Shown one piece after another: positions 58,891-64,000 of a stretch of 64,000 bases of DNA. The notes under the pieces are model-generated. The model saw only the letters and a program-made list of their open reading frames with translations, did not search any database and had not been told where the DNA came from. The translations under genes and the position numbers were made by a program. The first letter of the stretch is position 1; the number at the start of each line of letters is the position of its first letter. The DNA comes from Glandiceps talaboti (taxonomy: Eukaryota; Hemichordata; Enteropneusta; Spengelidae): NCBI RefSeq assembly GCF_964340395.1, contig NC_135561.1, positions 21,818,486 through 21,882,485 on the forward strand. The letters run 5' to 3'.

Positions 58891-59866
58891 TATACTTCCA
58901 TGATAAAACTGTGACCATGGCGTCTAGATCCTTGGAGAAAAGTCAGCAGCGTGATGAGAACTGTCATATAGAATATTTAGAAAAGGTCAGCTTCCCTACT
59001 TGTAACACATCGAAGGTCACATAAGGTACTACTTCAGACTTGTATGTACATGTATTATGTGTACATGTATAGCTACTATAGAATAAACCCATCCACCAAC
59101 CAAATATGTATAGTCTGAGATCCCATTCGATCCATTTCTTGTATAATACTAGTGACAATCCAGGTTTTGGCTTAGACAGACACTTAAAACTGTTGTTGCA
59201 ACTAGTCATTGAATAGATGTTGGCTAACTCCCCCCCCCCCCCAACCCCCCGAGAGGGATGACATGATGAACCTCATAGTGTATACATCCATAGCTAGGTT
59301 AGATTATACTCACAGTGTTATGGTGTGTCTAATGACTTCCATGATCTTACAGTGTACTTTTTGGGGACTTTCAGTTTTTACATTATCTTGATTACAGGGT
59401 GATTATATCGCCAGGGAGACACCACTATCATTCACTTGTATGATCTACTATGTCAAGCAACAACAATACATAAAATACAATCAATGTATTCCCTTTTGCA
59501 GTACATATATACATGTACATGTAAACTTCTTTCAGCTCATTTACAGTAGTACAAGTAGCTGAGACAATTAATGTTTTAGTCAAAATAAATTAGCATAACT
59601 AGATGTACATGTAAGCTGAAATTGCTTCCTCAGTTTAGTTTCTCAATATTAGGCTGACGGGTGTAACAGGAGCCCTGATATTAGTAAACCAACAAAGTAT
59701 TCCCAGGGTAACTTTGTTTTCATTACTTTGATAGTTAATGTAATTTTGATGTTTTACAGATCTGATGGTCCATACATGTACATGTACACTGTAGGAAATG
59801 TTAGAGGACTGTAAAAATTGAAGTTGTACATTTGTAAAGTTGTGTCAGTGTGTATCATATACAGAG

Positions 59867-60797
59867 ATGGATTGTATAGAGACAAGGCAATGTAATATGG
59901 AGGATTTAGACTCTGCCATGGGACGTATGTATCTTAATAATAACACTCAGTTGATGATGGTGGATGGGGATGTCAAAGAAGAAAGTATGGAAACAGCTGA
60001 TAATGATATGAATTGTGAAGCAACTCGTTTATCCACATTTAGAAACTGGCCACATTATGCGCCTGTCATGCCAGCAGCTTTGGCCAGAGCTGGATTCTTT
60101 TTTACTAATAGTAAAGACATTGTAGAATGTTTCTCTTGTAAGGGAAGAATACAGGACTGGGAGCACGGTGACACTGCTATGGGAGAACATAAAAAACTCT
60201 TCCCTGCCTGTCCATTTGTGCAAGGTCAGGATTCAAGGAATAAACCATTGTTGGCCAAAAGACAGGATGCTATGCCTCAACCAAGTCCTAGACAACGTAT
60301 TCTATTAAGTCCTAATCAGATGGAGTCTGGTACTGAGTGTGCACAACAACAACTCGCCAATGTACTTGAACAAGAACTTAAAATTAAGGACAAAAAACAA
60401 GAAGTAGAAGCAGCAGCAAATGCTCAGTTAGAGGAAGCAAATAGAACATTACAACGAGAAGAAAAAAGACTTCTAACATTTGTTAATTGGCCAAGAAATT
60501 CAGCAGTGCAGCCTGAAGACCTAGCTAAAGCTGGCTTCTATTATGTTGGATATGGTGACACAGTTCAGTGCTTTGCTTGTTTTGGTACTTTGAAGAACTG
60601 GAAAGAAACAGATGTTCCAATGACAGAACATCGAAGCCATTTCCCATCATGCCATTTTGTGTTAGGGATTAACTGTGGAAATCGTCCAATCAGATTGGAC
60701 CGTGATGAAGAAATGAATTTAAAACTACCAGTTAGAGTATCAGAGGGGGTGGGTCCAGAAGATGTAAGAGCTAGTGAAGCTGTTAATCATCAGCAGC

Positions 60798-60834
<37 letters not shown>

Positions 60835-61004
60835 CCATAAGCAGCAACAGCAAACAGCAAGTATCTGCAATGTTAATGCTGTCAAACCATGTGTTCATCC
60901 AGAGTACAAAGAATTAAAGAGAAGACTAAGTACATATCATAACTGGCCTGAAACTGCCAATGTAACACCAGATGAACTAGCACAAGCAGGATTCTATTAT
61001 ACAG
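59867..61004 (+). CDS. Inhibitor-of-apoptosis (IAP) protein, BIR1-BIR2-polyQ-start of BIR3 (5' coding part)
   Basis: ATG at 59867, just after an acceptor-like CATATACAG (59856-59864), starts 379 complete codons ending at a GTATGT donor (61005). BIR1 is about residues 54-118: RLSTFRNWP, AGFFFT, then CFSC...EHKKLFPAC with the C-x2-C, His and Cys zinc ligands. BIR2 is about 201-265: RLLTFVNWP, AGFYYVGYGDTVQCFAC, EHRSHFPSC. A predicted helical segment of about 40 residues joins them. A Gln/His run follows BIR2, and BIR3 begins at about 351 with RRLSTYHNWPE but is cut at AGFYYTG by the intron. Three BIRs fit the BIRC2/3/4 (cIAP/XIAP) class that binds caspases or IBM-bearing partners; a RING would be expected downstream. 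The rest of BIR3 is not found before the window ends. Confidence 0.93.
60791..60852 (+). repeat. (CAA/CAG)n trinucleotide tract encoding polyQ
   Basis: Codes for about 14 Gln, two His and Lys, then further Gln, between BIR2 and BIR3. It is mostly CAA, with CAG at the edges. Confidence 0.95.
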
Positions 61005-61398
61005 GTATGTACTTTTAAATATTATTCTCAGCCATGGAAAATATGAGTGAACAAGCTGAGGGGCTATGTCACTACAAGTCACTAGATGAGTAGTGACATA
61101 GCCTCCTTAGGTCATGAATATTTTCCAGCTGAATGAAGAAAAATATCAGGGAATAAAATAATACACCTCCTCAAGCATAATTTATGTAAGGTCTGGGAAA
61201 ATAATGGCAATTTATAATGTTTTGACTCATTTATCAAGCAAAATAAAACCAGTGACACAGACATGGGTTATCTTGACGTAGAACGACCAAGGTATACAAA
61301 ATGTACATGTACACATGTATGATCCATGTTTTCTGTTTGAGGACAATAACCTGGCTTGAGTATACTGTGTGGTATAATAGCACAGTACATGTACAATG

Positions 61399-61474
61399 TA
61401 CACACACACACACACACACACATACATACATACATACATACATACATACATACATACATACATACATACATACA
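61399..61474 (+). repeat. (CA)n then (CATA)n microsatellite
   Basis: In the intron after the BIR3-start exon, just before the 30-bp array. Confidence 0.97.
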
Positions 61475-61489
61475 TGTAGTTGTCATCAA

Positions 61490-61950
61490 ATATAATACCA
61501 GGTGGATTAACACAAGCCGGCTTTCATAGTACAACACCAGGTGAACTAACACTTTATTGTACAACACCTGGTGAACTAACACTTCATTGTACAACACCAG
61601 GTGAACTAACACTTTATTGTACAACACCTGGTGAACTAACACTTCATTGTACAACACCAGGTGAACTAACACTTCATAGTACAACACCAGGTGAACTAAC
61701 ACTTTATTGTACAACACCTGGTGAACTAACACTTCATTGTACAACACTAGGTGAACTAACACTTCATTGTACAACACTAGGTGAACTAACACTTCATTGT
61801 ACAACACTAGGTGAACTAACACTTCATTGTACAACACTAGGTGAACTAACACTTCATTGTACAACACTAGGTGAACTAACACTTCATTGTACAACACCAG
61901 GTGAACTAACACTTCATTGTACAACACTAGGTGAACTAACACAAGCCGGC
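61490..61950 (+). repeat. 30-bp minisatellite derived from the BIR3 exon end (about 15 units)
   Basis: The unit is ACAACACCAGGTGAACTAAC ACTTCATTGT. The outer units are ATACCAGGTGGATTAACACA AGCCGGCTTTCAT and CTAGGTGAACTAACACAAGC CGGCTATATATAT. They match the exon end at 60963-61004 (ACACCAGATGAACTAGCACA AGCAGGATTCTAT). Read in the exon's frame the outer unit gives IIPGGLTQAGFHST against VTPDELAQAGFYYT in BIR3. Confidence 0.9.
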
Positions 61951-62699
61951 TATATATATGTATTGTACAGTAGTTGTCATCACATTCAGTCCGTACTACA
62001 TTGTACATATAACTTCTTTCTAATTGTATAATTTCAATTTATTTTGGGAAATACACTTTGATGTCTACATTGACTTGATAAGGAATTCTAATGTGGTAAT
62101 TCAATATAGTTTGTAAGCTGAGTATCTTGTGATACATGTATATCTATTTATGTCAGTGTGTAAAATTAATGGCATATTTACATGTACACTGTATGAATTG
62201 CACTGGTACAATGTACATGTATCCAGAATTAACAAATCATCATATTATAACTTAATTACAATACACATAAAGTGTAGGTTACCATACATGTACATTTACG
62301 ATGTCTGTGTGTGCCACTCCAAGCAGTGTACTTAGAATGTCTGGCCACAGTCTATGTTTATACAAAATAACATTTCTGTAAGTGTTAATATTTATATAAA
62401 TTAATGATGACTTGCCATGTTCATTCTAGAGTGCAGCATCGTGGGATAAGCACATATTTTCTATAAAAGGCTCCAATAAATCTGATGAATGAGCCCACAG
62501 GGCCACGTTGAAAAATGGTCTACAATGTCTGCATTCCTACCTTTTACATTCCATTTCCCTAGACGAGTCAAAGCTATTAATTGAACTATCAAGATCAGTA
62601 AGCCTGATGACAAGGTTTCATGATGAGATAAACGCCATAAAGATAACACACAAATATAACTTACATGTACATGTACACTGTGTGGGCTCTTTATTGTGT

Positions 62700-63075
62700 G
62701 GTTCTAATTGCACTCAATTTTAGAATAGGTGGGGTAGGTAGATTTTTTATTTCATTTTATTTTTTTTTTTCTGTGTGAGTGTCTACATGAAGTTCAAGGT
62801 TTCCATTGGTTTCCAAATGGTCTCATGTGTTGTTTTATTTCTTGATATCAGATGTACAGCCATTACAGATTGGAAGAACAGTTTTATTTGGTCTTTTTAA
62901 ATTGATGTTGGTTTCACTATTTCTTGTGAGACTTCACAACTTTTTAGCGATAATACTAATTTTTTTCTCAAATATATGTATAAATAAAAAAGTTTAGGGT
63001 TGGCAGTGAAAAGCTACATTGTAGGTGGGGTCAGGTTACCGGCACCAAACAATTATATTTTTAGGCCTAATTAAA
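62700..63075 (-). repeat. Dispersed repeat family A, inverted near-full copy
   Basis: Read on the minus strand it gives AGGCCTAAA, TTGTTTGGTGCCGGTAACC, AAAACTGTTCTTCCAATCTG, CCATTTGGAAAC, then ATCTACCTACCCCACCTATT and CTAAAATTGAG, in the same order as 6815-7130. Confidence 0.8.
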
Positions 63076-63582
63076 AGTTAACATTTTTGTCTCCTCAGTT
63101 GAAAGGTACAGGACTAAATGTATTGACAAATAACATGTAGTAATGTACAATGTACAATGTAATTTGTTTTCCATACATGTACATGTAGGTCAATTTGAAA
63201 AAAGAAGTTGACAATACAGGCGAATGTTTTACAGTAAGAAATGTATATAATGTATATACATGTACAATGTAAACACATTGTTTGTTTAGCAGCACTCACA
63301 ATATGTGTCAATATCAATATAATAACACTTGTCATTATTTTCTACATATTTTCCTAACTTCACTTGGTTAGCACAGATACATGTATTTGTCTAATGATAT
63401 TAAATCCCAATATTTCTCCATTCAGCTGAAAATACTCACATGGGAAGGGTTTTGTGAATAACTTTTGTATTCTTAGTGACAAGGCTTCATCACTTGCATT
63501 TTCCATGATTAATGAAAAAAAATTTTAAATGGAGAAAAATATTGGGGGAATAATATTGTCTCATAATTAAAAAAATGTGTAA

Positions 63583-63656
63583 CTATGCAGGTGTGGAAAC
63601 CCATGACAATATGTAATAAACTATGCAGGTGTGGAAACCCATGACAATATGTAATA
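63583..63656 (+). repeat. About 37-bp tandem duplication
   Basis: CTATGCAGGTGTGGAAACCC ATGACAATATGTAATA occurs twice in succession. Each copy contains a GCAGGTGTG donor-like string. Confidence 0.9.
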
Positions 63657-64000
63657 CATGTAAACTTTATATGTTTATGTCATGTTAATGTACATAATAT
63701 TAGCATTCAATTCACAGACAAAATACTATCAAGTCATGCTAAAAACAGATATGAAAACAACCACTGAAGGATGAAATATACAAATGTACATCAATGTTGA
63801 CCCTAGGGTTGAAAGGTCAAAGTGCAAATTACCAACTGATAATTAAACTTGTTTAGTAGTATTGGGAAATTTCTTTGATTTTTGCCTTTTCAGCTACTTG
63901 CCATTTTGAGTGTCACAAACTCTATCATTTAAGTTGAAACTAAATGATTCCTCCATCTGTAGTACAGAAATGTAAGGCATGCTACCTTTTGTACTTTAAT
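63657..64000. other. Terminal non-coding stretch
   Basis: No BIR continuation or other exon is seen; presumably intron of the IAP gene. Confidence 0.4.

Noticed and set aside
61268-62031. Open frames of 183 and 246 codons on both strands of the 30-bp array
   Set aside because: The array lies in an intron of the IAP gene, and both strands are open only because of the 30-bp period. The BIR-like reading reflects origin from the exon, not current coding.

Overview
This is eukaryotic nuclear DNA from an animal, almost certainly a marine invertebrate. The genes are split into many exons with GT-AG introns. The DNA is AT-rich and crowded with micro- and minisatellites, foldback elements, a DIRS-order retrotransposon, and LINE and Penelope-like remnants. 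The motif ACATGTACATGTA recurs throughout. The gene families (EGF/FN3-like membrane protein, GMC oxidoreductase, SLC7 transporter, BIR-domain IAP) fit an invertebrate deuterostome (cephalochordate or hemichordate) or a lophotrochozoan. I cannot decide between them by reading alone. Layout: (1) 121-22019, plus strand, the last 21 exons of a large single-pass membrane protein; one frame runs through every exon junction. Its introns hold four long arrays and a pair of hairpin elements. (2) 22020-27018, intergenic, with foldback elements and simple repeats. (3) 27019-35952, plus strand, a complete 15-exon GMC oxidoreductase of 549 residues. (4) 37904-41154, minus strand, a DIRS-order retrotransposon (Gag-like, RT, RNase H, tyrosine recombinase) broken by one frameshift and one nonsense codon. 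(5) 42652-43195, plus strand, an SLC7-type transporter first exon with an in-frame stop and no visible downstream exons. (6) 43200-59800, a gene-poor stretch of decayed mobile DNA: a PHD-like remnant, a YqaJ-like fragment, a LINE fragment, a Penelope-like RT fragment and dispersed poly-C elements. (7) 59867-61004, plus strand, the 5' coding part of an IAP gene with BIR1, BIR2, a polyQ linker and the start of BIR3; the gene continues beyond the window. The most unusual signal is how tandem arrays relate to splice junctions. The 51-bp array at 3396-5823 is built from the last bases of the preceding exon plus its 5' splice site, so that donor is copied about 48 times. The 30-bp array at 61490-61950 is recognisably derived from the end of the BIR3-encoding exon. 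A GTAT array begins exactly at another donor (1099), a 35-bp array begins within a few bases of another (10328), and one acceptor with its exon start is duplicated (6331-6560). Together these suggest exon-intron junctions acting as seeds for tandem expansion at this locus. A second theme is near-perfect palindromes, including two copies of one hairpin whose sequence differences are mirrored in both arms.
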